Source of the DNA: Rubrivivax sp.
GTDB taxonomy: Bacteria > Pseudomonadota > Gammaproteobacteria > Burkholderiales > Burkholderiaceae_C
Assembly (NCBI GenBank): GCA_016789955.1
Contig: JAEUPB010000012.1
Coordinates: 1 to 42,493, forward strand
Reading direction: 5' to 3'
DNA: 42,493 nt
In this document: positions 8,418 to 20,205 of the stretch, one piece after another
Layout of the letters: each line of letters starts with the position of its first letter
Position numbering within the stretch: the stretch's first letter is position 1
The notes under the pieces: generated by a model
Database searches by the model: none
What the model saw: the letters and a program-made list of their open reading frames with translations, nothing else
What the model was told of the DNA's origin: nothing
Translations under genes and position numbers: made by a program

Positions 8418-8433
8418 GGCCGGAGGGCCGCGC

Positions 8434-8982
8434 CTACAACCGGAACGCCCCGCCCTTCAACAGCTCGGGCACCGCGTGCCGCAGGTGCAGCGAGAGGCCG
8501 AGCGCCGCCATGTGGTTGCTGTTGCGGCCGAGGATCTGCTGCGCCAGCGGCAGGAACTGCGCTTCCTCGTAGCCGGCGTGGCCGCGGTAGTCGGCCACGA
8601 GGGCCGCCACGTCGGCGCCGTCGAGCGCGGCATCCTCGCCACGGGCCGCGCGCTTGATCGCCGGTTCCAGCGCCTGCCAGGCCGCTTCCACGCGCCGGTG
8701 CTCGGCGGTGAGCCGCGTGACGATGGCGGCGATGCGGTCGTGCTCCTCGCCCGCCGCCGCGCTGGCCAGCACTGCCGGGAACAACTCGCGCTCCTCCTCG
8801 GCGTGGTGCTCCATCACCACGTCGCGGAAGAAGGCCAGCAGCGCCTGCGCGATGGCGCGCGCCTGCTTCGCCGACGCCACCAGCGCCGGCAGCCGTGCCA
8901 GCTCGTGCAGCTGCGCGGTGATGCCCTCGTGGCAGTTCGAGAAGGCCTGGATCGGGGCGTCGTGCGGCACGGGGGTGATCAT
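8434..8982 (-). CDS. Hemerythrin-domain protein
   Basis: A 182-residue four-helix hemerythrin-type protein with a likely di-iron site that binds O2 or NO, or handles iron. Candidate ligands are His18 (SNCHEGI), the HHAEEERELFP motif on helix 2, AEHRRVE on helix 3 and RGHAGYEEAQFLP on helix 4. It has no signal peptide, so it is cytoplasmic. ATG 8982 is preferred to an in-frame ATG eight codons upstream because GGAGG (plus-strand cctcc, 8991-8995) precedes it by eight bases. It diverges from the hybrid sensor kinase, with an FNR-like box and an 18-base palindrome between them, so oxygen- or NO-dependent control is plausible. Confidence 0.88.
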   Translation of the reverse strand: MITPVPHDAPIQAFSNCHEGITAQLHELARLPALVASAKQARAIAQALLAFFRDVVMEHHAEEERELFPAVLASAAAGEEHDRIAAIVTRLTAEHRRVEAAWQALEPAIKRAARGEDAALDGADVAALVADYRGHAGYEEAQFLPLAQQILGRNSNHMAALGLSLHLRHAVPELLKGGAFRL

Positions 8983-8992
8983 GGCCGGGTCC

Positions 8993-9010
8993 TCCAATGC
9001 GTGCATTGGA
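8993..9010. promoter_or_regulatory. 18-base palindrome overlapping the hemerythrin ribosome binding site
   Basis: TCCAATGC-GT-GCATTGGA is a near-perfect dyad (8-base arms, 2-base centre). On the minus-strand message its proximal arm includes the GGA of the hemerythrin Shine-Dalgarno sequence. It could be a protein operator or an RNA hairpin that masks the ribosome binding site. Confidence 0.5.
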
Positions 9011-9032
9011 CGCGACGCACCGGCCGCGCGGC

Positions 9033-9074
9033 TTGATCCGGGGCAAGTCGCCCCGGCGTCGATGCCGCTATGCT
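9033..9074 (+). promoter_or_regulatory. FNR-like box and -10 element of the hybrid kinase promoter
   Basis: TTGAT-CCGG-GGCAA (9033-9046) matches the FNR/Anr consensus TTGAT-N4-ATCAA at eight of ten positions. A TATGCT -10 element follows at 9069-9074. A transcription start about seven bases after the -10 would put the box centre (9039.5) at about -41.5, the class II position for FNR activation. The site is also 51-64 bases upstream of the divergent hemerythrin start, so it may serve both genes. Confidence 0.42.
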
Positions 9075-9484
9075 GGCCGCGTCGTACCAGGGGTCCGGAG
9101 ACCGAATGCCGCCAGTCCAGCCTGACGCCGTGATCTCCGCACCCGGCACCCCGCTGGCGCACTACCTGCGCCAGCTGACGTGGGCGGCGATGCTGCCGCT
9201 GCTGCTGCTGGTGGTGGTGCTGGGCGCGGTACGGCTGGAGCATCAGCGCGACGACGAAACCGTCGAGGGCAACCGGCTGGTCGAGCGGCTGGCGCGCGAG
9301 GTCGACGACGTGCTGGGCGACCGCATCAAGGCGCTCACGCTGCTGGCCAGCTCCCCCATGCTGCAGGAAGACCGGCTGGCCGACTTCCACCGCCGTGCGC
9401 AGGCCTTCAAGCAGCAGTTCGGCTCTGAACTGCTGATGGCCGACGACCAGGGTCGCATGCTGCTGCACACCGGTGTGGACTACG

Positions 9485-9575
9485 GCTCGGCACTGCCGCC
9501 GCTGCCGCGGCCCCCGGGGCGAGCCGCGGTAGCTCGGCACTGCCGCCGCTGCCGCGGCCCCCGGGGCGAGCCGCG

Positions 9576-9577
<2 letters not shown>
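9485..9577 (+). repeat. 47-bp tandem duplication inside the sensor kinase gene
   Basis: Bases 9485-9530 are repeated exactly at 9532-9577, giving two 46-base copies separated by one base (period 47). Because 47 is not a multiple of three, the second copy shifts the reading frame. The unit is extremely GC-rich and partly self-complementary (CCGCGG, CCCCGGGG, CCGCGG), a sequence prone to replication slippage and to assembly error. Confidence 0.95.
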
Positions 9578-13745
<4,168 letters not shown>

Positions 13746-13804
13746 GCCGCGGCAGCGCTGGCACGGCCTGCCGCCGCGCCGCGCCGCATTGGCCGCGCCG
13801 GCGT

Positions 13805-13818
13805 TTGCTCCCGATCAA
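13805..13818 (+). promoter_or_regulatory. FNR-like box upstream of the small gene at 13876
   Basis: TTGCT-CCCG-ATCAA matches the FNR/Anr consensus TTGAT-N4-ATCAA at nine of ten positions. TAGACT at 13861-13866 could be the -10 element. With a start near 13873 the box centre would be at about -61.5, a class I activator position. Computed by eye; the promoter assignment is inference. Confidence 0.42.
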
Positions 13819-13821
13819 CGG

Positions 13822-13861
13822 ATGCCTGCTCGGCGGCCGTCGCACGCCCGGGAGCAGGCAT
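13822..13861. repeat. 10-base inverted repeat upstream of the 104-residue protein
   Basis: ATGCCTGCTC (13822-13831) is the exact reverse complement of GAGCAGGCAT (13852-13861), with a 20-base GC-rich loop. A further stem CAGGCA-TAGAC-TGCCTG (13855-13871) competes with it. The pair could form alternative structures or be an operator; no T-tract follows. Confidence 0.5.
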
Positions 13862-13875
13862 AGACTGCCTGCACC

Positions 13876-14190
13876 ATGAGACCCACCGTCCGCCTCTCCT
13901 ACGGCCCCGCCGAGGTCATCGCCCACGCGCCCGAGGGCCGCGAGGCCTGGAGCGCCGAGCAGGCGCGCCGCTGGCTCGACGACCAGTTCGTCGCCTGGGA
14001 GTGCGAGCCGCTGCGCGCGCTGGGCAAGGTCCTGGCCAAGGACAAGGTGCTCGCGCTGGCCGATGCGATCGGCGTGCGCGGCTTCGAGGCCGACGAGGCC
14101 TTGCGCGGCGACTACGCCAGCGCCGTCACGTCGCTGTTGGCCCGGCCGCAGGTTCACGTGGACGTGGCCGGGCGGGCGGTCAGCTACTAG
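13876..14190 (+). CDS. Conserved-looking hypothetical protein, 104 residues
   Basis: A small acidic-to-neutral soluble protein that I do not recognise. It has no signal peptide or membrane segment and is probably mainly helical (EAWSAEQARRWLDDQFVAWE; PLRALGKVLAKDKVLALADA). It reads as a real gene: codon use matches its neighbours and it begins with ATG 13876. The start codon sits only about nine bases after a possible -10 element (TAGACT), so the message may lack a leader. An FNR-like box and an inverted repeat lie just upstream, hinting at regulated expression. No function is proposed. Confidence 0.65.
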   Translation: MRPTVRLSYGPAEVIAHAPEGREAWSAEQARRWLDDQFVAWECEPLRALGKVLAKDKVLALADAIGVRGFEADEALRGDYASAVTSLLARPQVHVDVAGRAVSY

Positions 14191-14229
14191 CCGGGGTCTG
14201 CGCGGCGGGGGCACCCACGGGGCGCCGGC

Positions 14230-14247
14230 GGTAACGGCGGGGTAACG
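14230..14247 (+). promoter_or_regulatory. GGTAACG heptamer direct repeat (SARP-type operator)
   Basis: GGTAACG at 14230-14236 is repeated at 14241-14247 with four bases between, an 11-bp period. Heptamer direct repeats with this spacing are the known binding pattern of SARP/BTAD regulators, and the next gene encodes such a regulator. A weak -10-like stretch (CTTACA) begins nine bases after the second heptamer. Autoregulation is inferred. Confidence 0.5.
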
Positions 14248-14272
14248 CGGCCCGCCTTACACCGATTGCATC

Positions 14273-14293
14273 CGGGCCCGAACGTCGGGCCCG
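14273..14293 (+). promoter_or_regulatory. Strong GC hairpin in the leader of the SARP-type gene
   Basis: CGGGCCCGA, loop ACG, TCGGGCCCG: a perfect nine-pair stem ending 28 bases before the ATG at 14322. It lies between the heptamer repeats and the start codon, so if transcribed it could pause transcription or affect translation. It has no T-tract and is not a typical terminator. Confidence 0.45.
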
Positions 14294-14321
14294 GGCCTGC
14301 ACCTGTCGGACACTCCTCGCC

Positions 14322-17300
14322 ATGCCTGCCGCCGCGTCTCCTGCTGCCGCGCCCGCCCCGGGCCCGCGCTGGGCCTTGCGCCTGCTCGGGCCGCCGGCGC
14401 TGGTGGCGCCGGGCCTGGAGTCGATCGTGCCGCTGCGCCCGAAGGATGCGGCGCTGCTGGCGGTGGTGGCGCTGTCGGCGCCGGTCAAGGCCGAGCAGCT
14501 CGCGGCGATGCTCTGGCCCGAGGCCAGCGCGAAGCAGGCCGACGCCAGCCTGCGCCAGCGGGTGTTCCGGCTGCGGCGCCAGACGCAGGCCACGCTCGTG
14601 AACACCGGGCCGCTGCTGCAGCTGGCCGACGACCTGGCCACCGACCTCGACGCCGCGCTGGCGCGGCTGCGCGCCGACGAGCAGGCACCGGTCGGCGAGC
14701 TGCTCGCCGAGCTCGACTTCGATGCGCTGCCCGAGCTGGCCGCGTGGCTGCGCGCCGAGCGCAGGCGCTGGCACGAGCGCACGGTGCAGGTGCTGGCCGA
14801 GGGCGTGGCCGGGTGCCAGAGGCAGGGCGCGATCGCGCGCGGTCTCGTGTACGCGCAGCGGCTCGCCGATGCCGAGCCGCTGGCCGAGCACGCGCACCGC
14901 AGCCTGATGCGGCTGCACTACCTGCGCGGCGACGGCGGCGCGGCGATCGCGGTGTTCGAGCGCCTGGAGCGGCGGCTGAAGGACGAGCTGGGCGCGCGGC
15001 CGTCGGCCGAGACGGTGGAGCTGGTGGGCACGCTCGAGCGGGGTGCTGCGCGGCTGCCCGAACGCCGTTCGGTGGCGCCGGTGAGCCTGCTGCGGCCGCC
15101 GCGGCTGATCGGGCGCGCGCGCGAGCTGCAACGGCTGCAGCAGGTGTGGGACGCCGGCCGCGTGTTCCTGGTCAGCGGCGAGGCGGGCATCGGCAAGACG
15201 CGCCTGCTGCAGGAGTTCGCCGCCGACCGGCCGGGCACGGTGATCGTGCACGCGCGGCCCGGCGATGCGAACGTGCCGTACGCGGTGCTGGCGCGGCTGC
15301 TGCGCGCGGTGCTGGCGGTGTTTGCCGGGGCTGCCCCCGAGGCACGCCGCGCCGAGCTGGCGCTGGTGCTGCCCGAGCTGGGCGCGGCGGTGGACGTGTC
15401 GGGCCCGGCGCAGCGCTGGCGCATCGGCCGCGCGGCCGAAGCCACGCTGGTCGATGCGATGGCGCTCGGCTTGCGGGCGGCGCTGGTGGACGACCTGCAC
15501 GGCGCCGATGCGGCGAGCCTCGAGTTCCTGCAGACCTTCGTCGACGCCGAGCCGCTGGCCGCGCTGCGCTGGGGCTGCGCGGGCCGCGCGGCCGATGGTG
15601 GCGAGGCGCTGGCCCGGCTGCAGCATGCGCTCGAGGAGGCGGGGCGGATCGAGCGCATCACGCTGGATCCGCTGGACCTGGACCAGCTCGCGGCGCTGGT
15701 CGAATCGCTGGGCCTGGTGGAGCTGGACCCGGCGCGGCTGGCGCCGGCGCTGCTGAAGCACACCGGCGGCAACCCGATGTTCGCGCTGGAGACCCTGAAG
15801 GACCTGGTGCTGTCGGGCCTGCCCGCGGCGGCGGGCGATGCCTCCGGCACCGAGGCGCGGCTGCCGCAACCGGCCACCGTGGGCGCGCTGGTCGAGCGGC
15901 GGCTGGCGCAGCTCTCGGCACCGGCGCTGAGGCTGGCCCGTGTCGCGGCACTGGCCGGTGTGGACTTCACCGCCGAGCTGGCCGCCGCAGTGCTCGACAC
16001 GCATCCGCTGGACCTGGCCGAGCCGTGGCGCGAGCTGGAGACGGCGCAGGTGATCCGCCAGCAGGCGTTCGCGCACGACCTGGTCTTCGAGGCGACGCTG
16101 GCCTCGGTGCCGCAGCCGATCGCGCAGCTGCTGCACGGTCGCATCGCCGCCTACCTGGCGGGCCGCGACAGCCTGCCGGAGCGGCTGGCGCCGCACTGGG
16201 CCGGCGCCCGTGTATGGCCGCGCGCCGGCGAGTGCTACGGGGCCGCGGCGCGGCGCGCGCAGCGGGCCTCGCAGCGCAGCCACGAGGTGGCGTACTGGCG
16301 GCTCGCGGCCGAGGCGTTCGATGCCGCCGGGCTGCCCGAGCGCGCCTTCGATGCGCGCTGCCAGGCGGTGCCGGCGCTGATCGTGGTGCAGGGCGTGACG
16401 CGCGCGCACGAGGTCATCGACGGCCTGCTCGCCGCCGCTGCCACCGATGCGCAGCGCGCCGCCGCCTGCACGGCCAAGGCCACCGCCGCGCTGATGGCCG
16501 CCGACCACGCCACCGGCATCGCCGCGGCGCAGCAGGCGCAGGCGCTGACGCAGGGGCTGGCCTCACCGTGGCCGCGCTTCGAGGCGGCGCGGCTGCAGGC
16601 CGTGGGCTTGTCGATGGCCGGCCGCACCGACGAGGCGCTGGCCGCGATCGAACCCTGGCGCGAACCCGTGGAAGCGAGCGGCGACCCCGAGCACGGCGGC
16701 CATTTCTGGGCCGACTACGCCTACGTGCTGAACACCGCGCGTCGCCTTCGCGACACCGCGCAGGCGTTGCAGCAGGCGATGGTGCACGCGCAGGCGCTGG
16801 GCGACGTGGCCGAGCTGGCCACGCTCACCTCCAACCTGGCCACCGTGCGCGGCAACCTCGGGCAGGTGCCCGAGGCGCTGGAGCTGGCGCAGCGCTCGCT
16901 GGCGCTGCAGGGGCAGCTGGGCGCCACCGACGGGCCCGAGGGCGCGGTGGTGCAGACCTACGTGGCGCTGTACGGCGCGATGACGGGCCGCTACGGCGAG
17001 GCGCTGCAGCACCTGGAAGCGGCGATCGCCTGCTTCAGGCGCGACCGGCAGGTGGTGTGGGTGGCGGTGGCCTCCAACCACCTCGCGCAGCTGATGATCG
17101 ACCTCGGCCAGCACGCGCGCGCCCAGCAGGCGCTGGACTACGAGCCGCCGCCGATCCCCCATATCCGCGCCCGCGGCGCGACGATCGCGGCGCGGCTGGC
17201 GCGCGCGGCCGGCCGCAGCGGCGACGCGAAGGCCGAGGAGGCGCTGGCGCTGCTCGCCACCGGCGGCGACCCGCACGTGCGCATGCACGCGCTGCTCGAG

Positions 17301-17717
17301 CATGCCCACGGCGACCAGGGCGCGGCCGACACGCGGGCCTACGACGAGGTGCTGCAGCTGGCGCAGCGCTACGAGTTCGCCGGTGTCGAGATGAAGGTGC
17401 GCCTGCTGCGCGCGCTGGCGCAGAGCCGACGTGGCGACACGGCGGACGCCGCCGCGCAGATGCGCACACTGGTGGCGAAGCTGCCGCAGGTGCAGCCGGC
17501 CGACCTCTACCCCGGCGAGGCCTGGTGGATCGCGGCGCGCGTGTTCGATGCCCACGGCGACGACGACGACGCGCTGATGGCGCTGGGGCACGGCATGAGG
17601 TGGGTGCGCCGCGAGGCGCTGCCCCAGGTGCCCGAGCCGTTCCGCGACAGCTTCCTGCAGCGCAACGCGAGCAACCGCGCGCTGCTCGCGGCGGCGGATC
17701 GCAGGCTCGACCGATAG
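14322..17717 (+). CDS. BTAD/SARP-type ATPase transcriptional regulator with TPR repeats
   Basis: A 1131-residue cytoplasmic regulator of the AfsR/SARP-like large ATPase type. An N-terminal winged-helix-like part (about 15-100) is followed by a bacterial transcriptional activation (BTAD) region with HAHRSLMRLHYLRGDGGAAI and DELGARPSAETVEL. An AAA/NB-ARC-like module follows with Walker A GEAGIGKT (Lys292) and Walker B ALVDDLHGAD. The C-terminal half consists of TPR-like helical repeats. Such proteins bind heptameric direct repeats and couple nucleotide state to activation. A matching GGTAACG repeat lies 75 bases upstream, and the calpain-like gene follows in the same direction, making it a likely target. 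SARP-type regulators are best known from actinobacteria and are less usual in proteobacteria. Confidence 0.85.
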   Translation: MPAAASPAAAPAPGPRWALRLLGPPALVAPGLESIVPLRPKDAALLAVVALSAPVKAEQLAAMLWPEASAKQADASLRQRVFRLRRQTQATLVNTGPLLQLADDLATDLDAALARLRADEQAPVGELLAELDFDALPELAAWLRAERRRWHERTVQVLAEGVAGCQRQGAIARGLVYAQRLADAEPLAEHAHRSLMRLHYLRGDGGAAIAVFERLERRLKDELGARPSAETVELVGTLERGAARLPERRSVAPVSLLRPPRLIGRARELQRLQQVWDAGRVFLVSGEAGIGKTRLLQEFAADRPGTVIVHARPGDANVPYAVLARLLRAVLAVFAGAAPEARRAELALVLPELGAAVDVSGPAQRWRIGRAAEATLVDAMALGLRAALVDDLHGADAASLEFLQTFVDAEPLAALRWGCAGRAADGGEALARLQHALEEAGRIERITLDPLDLDQLAALVESLGLVELDPARLAPALLKHTGGNPMFALETLKDLVLSGLPAAAGDASGTEARLPQPATVGALVERRLAQLSAPALRLARVAALAGVDFTAELAAAVLDTHPLDLAEPWRELETAQVIRQQAFAHDLVFEATLASVPQPIAQLLHGRIAAYLAGRDSLPERLAPHWAGARVWPRAGECYGAAARRAQRASQRSHEVAYWRLAAEAFDAAGLPERAFDARCQAVPALIVVQGVTRAHEVIDGLLAAAATDAQRAAACTAKATAALMAADHATGIAAAQQAQALTQGLASPWPRFEAARLQAVGLSMAGRTDEALAAIEPWREPVEASGDPEHGGHFWADYAYVLNTARRLRDTAQALQQAMVHAQALGDVAELATLTSNLATVRGNLGQVPEALELAQRSLALQGQLGATDGPEGAVVQTYVALYGAMTGRYGEALQHLEAAIACFRRDRQVVWVAVASNHLAQLMIDLGQHARAQQALDYEPPPIPHIRARGATIAARLARAAGRSGDAKAEEALALLATGGDPHVRMHALLEHAHGDQGAADTRAYDEVLQLAQRYEFAGVEMKVRLLRALAQSRRGDTADAAAQMRTLVAKLPQVQPADLYPGEAWWIAARVFDAHGDDDDALMALGHGMRWVRREALPQVPEPFRDSFLQRNASNRALLAAADRRLDR

Positions 17718-17781
17718 GGCCTGCGCGGGCGCGGGGCCGTCCGGTCGTGCGCGCGTATCCGGGTAGGCCCGGCCTGCGCAA

Positions 17782-17793
17782 TGACTTTGGTCA
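17782..17793. promoter_or_regulatory. Small dyad in the promoter region of the calpain-like gene
   Basis: In the 173-base gap before the peptidase gene, TGAC-TTTG-GTCA is a perfect 4-base-arm dyad. Just downstream CACAAGTG and GTGAAGTG (17792-17811) form an imperfect direct repeat with 12-base period. They differ from the heptamer upstream of the regulator gene, so a shared regulator is not demonstrated. Confidence 0.3.
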
Positions 17794-17890
17794 CAAGTGC
17801 GGTGTGAAGTGATCGATGCCGGGTGGCGGGCACCCCCGGACACTGCGCCCGTCTCCAACCCCAAACCTGCCGACCACCCCGAGGGAGCCC

Positions 17891-19906
17891 ATGTCCACCA
17901 AGCCCAATGTCCTCGAGCCGCACCTGCGCCACGCCGGTTCCGCCATCCTCTACATCGACACCAATGCCGCCTGGTACGTCGGCACCAGCGTGCAGTCGCT
18001 CGTCAAGGTGCAGTTCGGCACGATCACGGCGATCGACGACTCGACCTTCGGCTTCTCGGCGCTGGCGGTCGAGAAGGACGGCGACGGCTACCGCCTGTGG
18101 GTGCGCTCGGACACCAGTGACCAGACCATCGTCGAGGTCAAGGTCGGCGCCACCGGCCAGGTGGATGCCGCCTCGCTTGCGGTGCTCACCCGGGAGCAGA
18201 CCTTCGCGGTCGAGAACCAGTACAGGGTCGACCTCGACGACAGCGACAGCTTCGGCGGCGAGCCGATGCTGCTCGAGGGCGGTGACATCAACCTCTACTT
18301 CAGCGCCGACCAGGCGTTCCAGGTCGGCAGTTCGCTGACCGACCTCAAGACCTTGACCATAGGCGGCACGCCGCTCACCGAGGACGCGCTGCCACCGGGC
18401 TGGAAGATCGTGGAGGTGGTGCCGACGGCCACCGGCTACGAGATCTATGCGCAGGACCCGAGCGGCCTGATCTTCGATGCGCAGTTCAACAGCGACGCGG
18501 CGTTCGCCGGCGGAAACGTGCTCTCCACCGCCCAGGTGGCGCAGGCCGAGCAGACGCTGGGTCGCGACATCGACGGCAACAACAACGTGCCGGCGCCGGC
18601 CGGCTGGGCCGCGGCGCTGAAGACCGAGTCGATCCGCACTGCCGTCAACACCGCGCTGGCGTCCGGCAACATCATCACCCACGCCGAGGCGGTGTCGCTG
18701 GTGCAGGGGATCGTGGCGGCGCACAAGGCCTCGGGCAGCCCGCTGAGCGCCGACGAGTTCGCGGACCTGCAGGCGATCGCCGGCCGCGGGGCCAACATCT
18801 TCGGTGGGTCCGGCACATCGGTGGCCGAGTACCTCGCCTACTGCTTCTCGAAGATGGTCGAGAGTTCGCCGGCGAACAAGTTCTACACCGGCGGGCAGGC
18901 GCGCCCCGCCGAGCTCGGATCGCTGGCCGCCGGCTCGTCGGCCGACACGCTCGAGAAGCTGATGGGCAAGTGGCTGCTCGGGTCCGACCTGCCGTCGACG
19001 GCCACCGCCGGCGATTCCGCCACCGGCGCGGCCAGGGCCGTGACGGCGTTCTACGCCAAGTCGTCAGGCACGCTGTTCGTCGACGGCATCGCGCTGGCCG
19101 ACGCGCAGCAGGGCACCACCGGCAACTGCTACATGGTGGCGGCGGTCGGCGGCATCGCCGGCTCCAACTCGGGCGCGATCACCGCGATGATCGTGGAGAA
19201 CCCGGCCGTCGACGGCGTGCGCACCTGGGGCGTGCGCTTCTTCGACTCCGCGGGCAAGGCCAACTGGGTCACCGTCAACGACATGCTGCCGGTCGATGCC
19301 GAAGGCTCGACCACGCTGGCCTACGGTGGCGCGCCGGGCAAGAACCTCAACGGCGAGATCTGGTTCTCGCTGGTGGAGAAGGCCTATGCCCAGGTCAACG
19401 CGCTGGGGATCCTGCCGCGCGACGAGCAGACGGGGCTGAACAGCTACGCCGCCGTCGAAGGCGGCCAGGGCGACCCGCTGGCCCAACTGACGCCCGGCAG
19501 GGTGACGGCCTACACGCTGAACCCCAGCGCATCGTTCGCCAACAACCCGTACATCACGCTGAACATCGTCGACAAGAACAACGCCGCGGCGGTGACGTCT
19601 CTGGTGGACACGCTGAAGGCCGCCGCCAACAGCGGCAAGACGATCTGGGTCGGCGTCGACAACACCGTGCGCGATGCCTTCGGCAACCAGCTGCTGGTGG
19701 GCAGCCACGCGCACTACATCCTCGACGCCGATCCGGCCAACCCGAACAACAGCAACGTGCTGGTCTACAACCCCTGGGGCATCTCGAACCTGCCGACCCC
19801 GCCGGGGCCCGTCGAGGGCGACCAGAAGTTCGTGAGCCCGGCGCCATACGAGCTGGTCGACCTGGTCGGGATCGCGGGGCTGGACTTCATGATCCTGCAG
19901 GGGTGA
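17891..19906 (+). CDS. Calpain-like (family C2) cysteine peptidase with N-terminal repeat region
   Basis: A 671-residue protein whose C-terminal half has a papain/calpain-type active site. AQQGTTGNCYMVAAVGG gives oxyanion Gln407 and nucleophile Cys413; LLVGSHAHYILD gives His606 (less likely His608); VLVYNPWG gives Asn627. The order C-H-N and the NPWG motif are those of family C2. Residues 1-240 hold two or more beta-rich repeats, the last ending AEQTLGRDIDGNNNV, reminiscent of Trp-rich adhesin repeats that end in QDLNGDG. There is no Sec signal peptide, so it is either cytoplasmic or exported by a leaderless route such as type I secretion. ATG 17891 is chosen because GAGGGAG lies just upstream; the open frame extends further back without a better start. 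Confidence 0.8.
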   Translation: MSTKPNVLEPHLRHAGSAILYIDTNAAWYVGTSVQSLVKVQFGTITAIDDSTFGFSALAVEKDGDGYRLWVRSDTSDQTIVEVKVGATGQVDAASLAVLTREQTFAVENQYRVDLDDSDSFGGEPMLLEGGDINLYFSADQAFQVGSSLTDLKTLTIGGTPLTEDALPPGWKIVEVVPTATGYEIYAQDPSGLIFDAQFNSDAAFAGGNVLSTAQVAQAEQTLGRDIDGNNNVPAPAGWAAALKTESIRTAVNTALASGNIITHAEAVSLVQGIVAAHKASGSPLSADEFADLQAIAGRGANIFGGSGTSVAEYLAYCFSKMVESSPANKFYTGGQARPAELGSLAAGSSADTLEKLMGKWLLGSDLPSTATAGDSATGAARAVTAFYAKSSGTLFVDGIALADAQQGTTGNCYMVAAVGGIAGSNSGAITAMIVENPAVDGVRTWGVRFFDSAGKANWVTVNDMLPVDAEGSTTLAYGGAPGKNLNGEIWFSLVEKAYAQVNALGILPRDEQTGLNSYAAVEGGQGDPLAQLTPGRVTAYTLNPSASFANNPYITLNIVDKNNAAAVTSLVDTLKAAANSGKTIWVGVDNTVRDAFGNQLLVGSHAHYILDADPANPNNSNVLVYNPWGISNLPTPPGPVEGDQKFVSPAPYELVDLVGIAGLDFMILQG

Positions 19907-19933
19907 CCGGCGGGGCGTCGGCGCAGTCGGTCC

Positions 19934-19952
19934 GTCCTCGGGAACCGGGGAC
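19934..19952 (+). terminator. Candidate terminator hairpin after the peptidase gene
   Basis: GTCCTCGG, loop GAA, CCGGGGAC: an eight-pair stem with one G-T wobble, 27 bases after the peptidase stop. No clear T-tract follows (GTTCAT), so termination is uncertain. Confidence 0.35.
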
Positions 19953-20012
19953 GTTCATGCGGCATTCAGGGGCGGGGGCCGACACTGGCTCCTTCGACCA
20001 CCGGAGTGCCGC

Positions 20013-20174
20013 ATGCATCCCGAACTGCACCGCTTCCTGTCCCGCTACATCGGCGCGGTTGCGCTCGCCCTGGCGCCCGTGATCTTCACGGCCTTCGTCT
20101 CGATGCCGCTGAACCTGGCCCGGCATCCAGGCGAGCAGGCGGTGGTGGGGCAGGCGTGGAAGCACATGACCTGA
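20013..20174 (+). CDS. Small membrane protein, 53 residues
   Basis: A short frame beginning MHPELHRFLSRYIGAVALAL with one hydrophobic segment (about residues 12-34, YIGAVALALAPVIFTAF) and a soluble tail ending QAWKHMT. CCGGAG at 20001-20006 is six bases before the ATG, which strongly supports translation. It lies between the peptidase gene and the convergent 3' end of the sensor kinase at 20206. I do not recognise the family. A small accessory protein for a membrane complex or sensor is possible, but nothing in the sequence decides this. Confidence 0.6.
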   Translation: MHPELHRFLSRYIGAVALALAPVIFTAFVSMPLNLARHPGEQAVVGQAWKHMT

Positions 20175-20205
20175 CTGCACCCGGTGGCCGTCACCGGTGC
20201 GTCGA

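Noticed and set aside
17792-17811. SARP operator in front of the calpain-like gene
   Set aside because: The repeat is imperfect, has 12-base instead of 11-base spacing and differs from GGTAACG, so I list it only as a weak dyad/repeat region.
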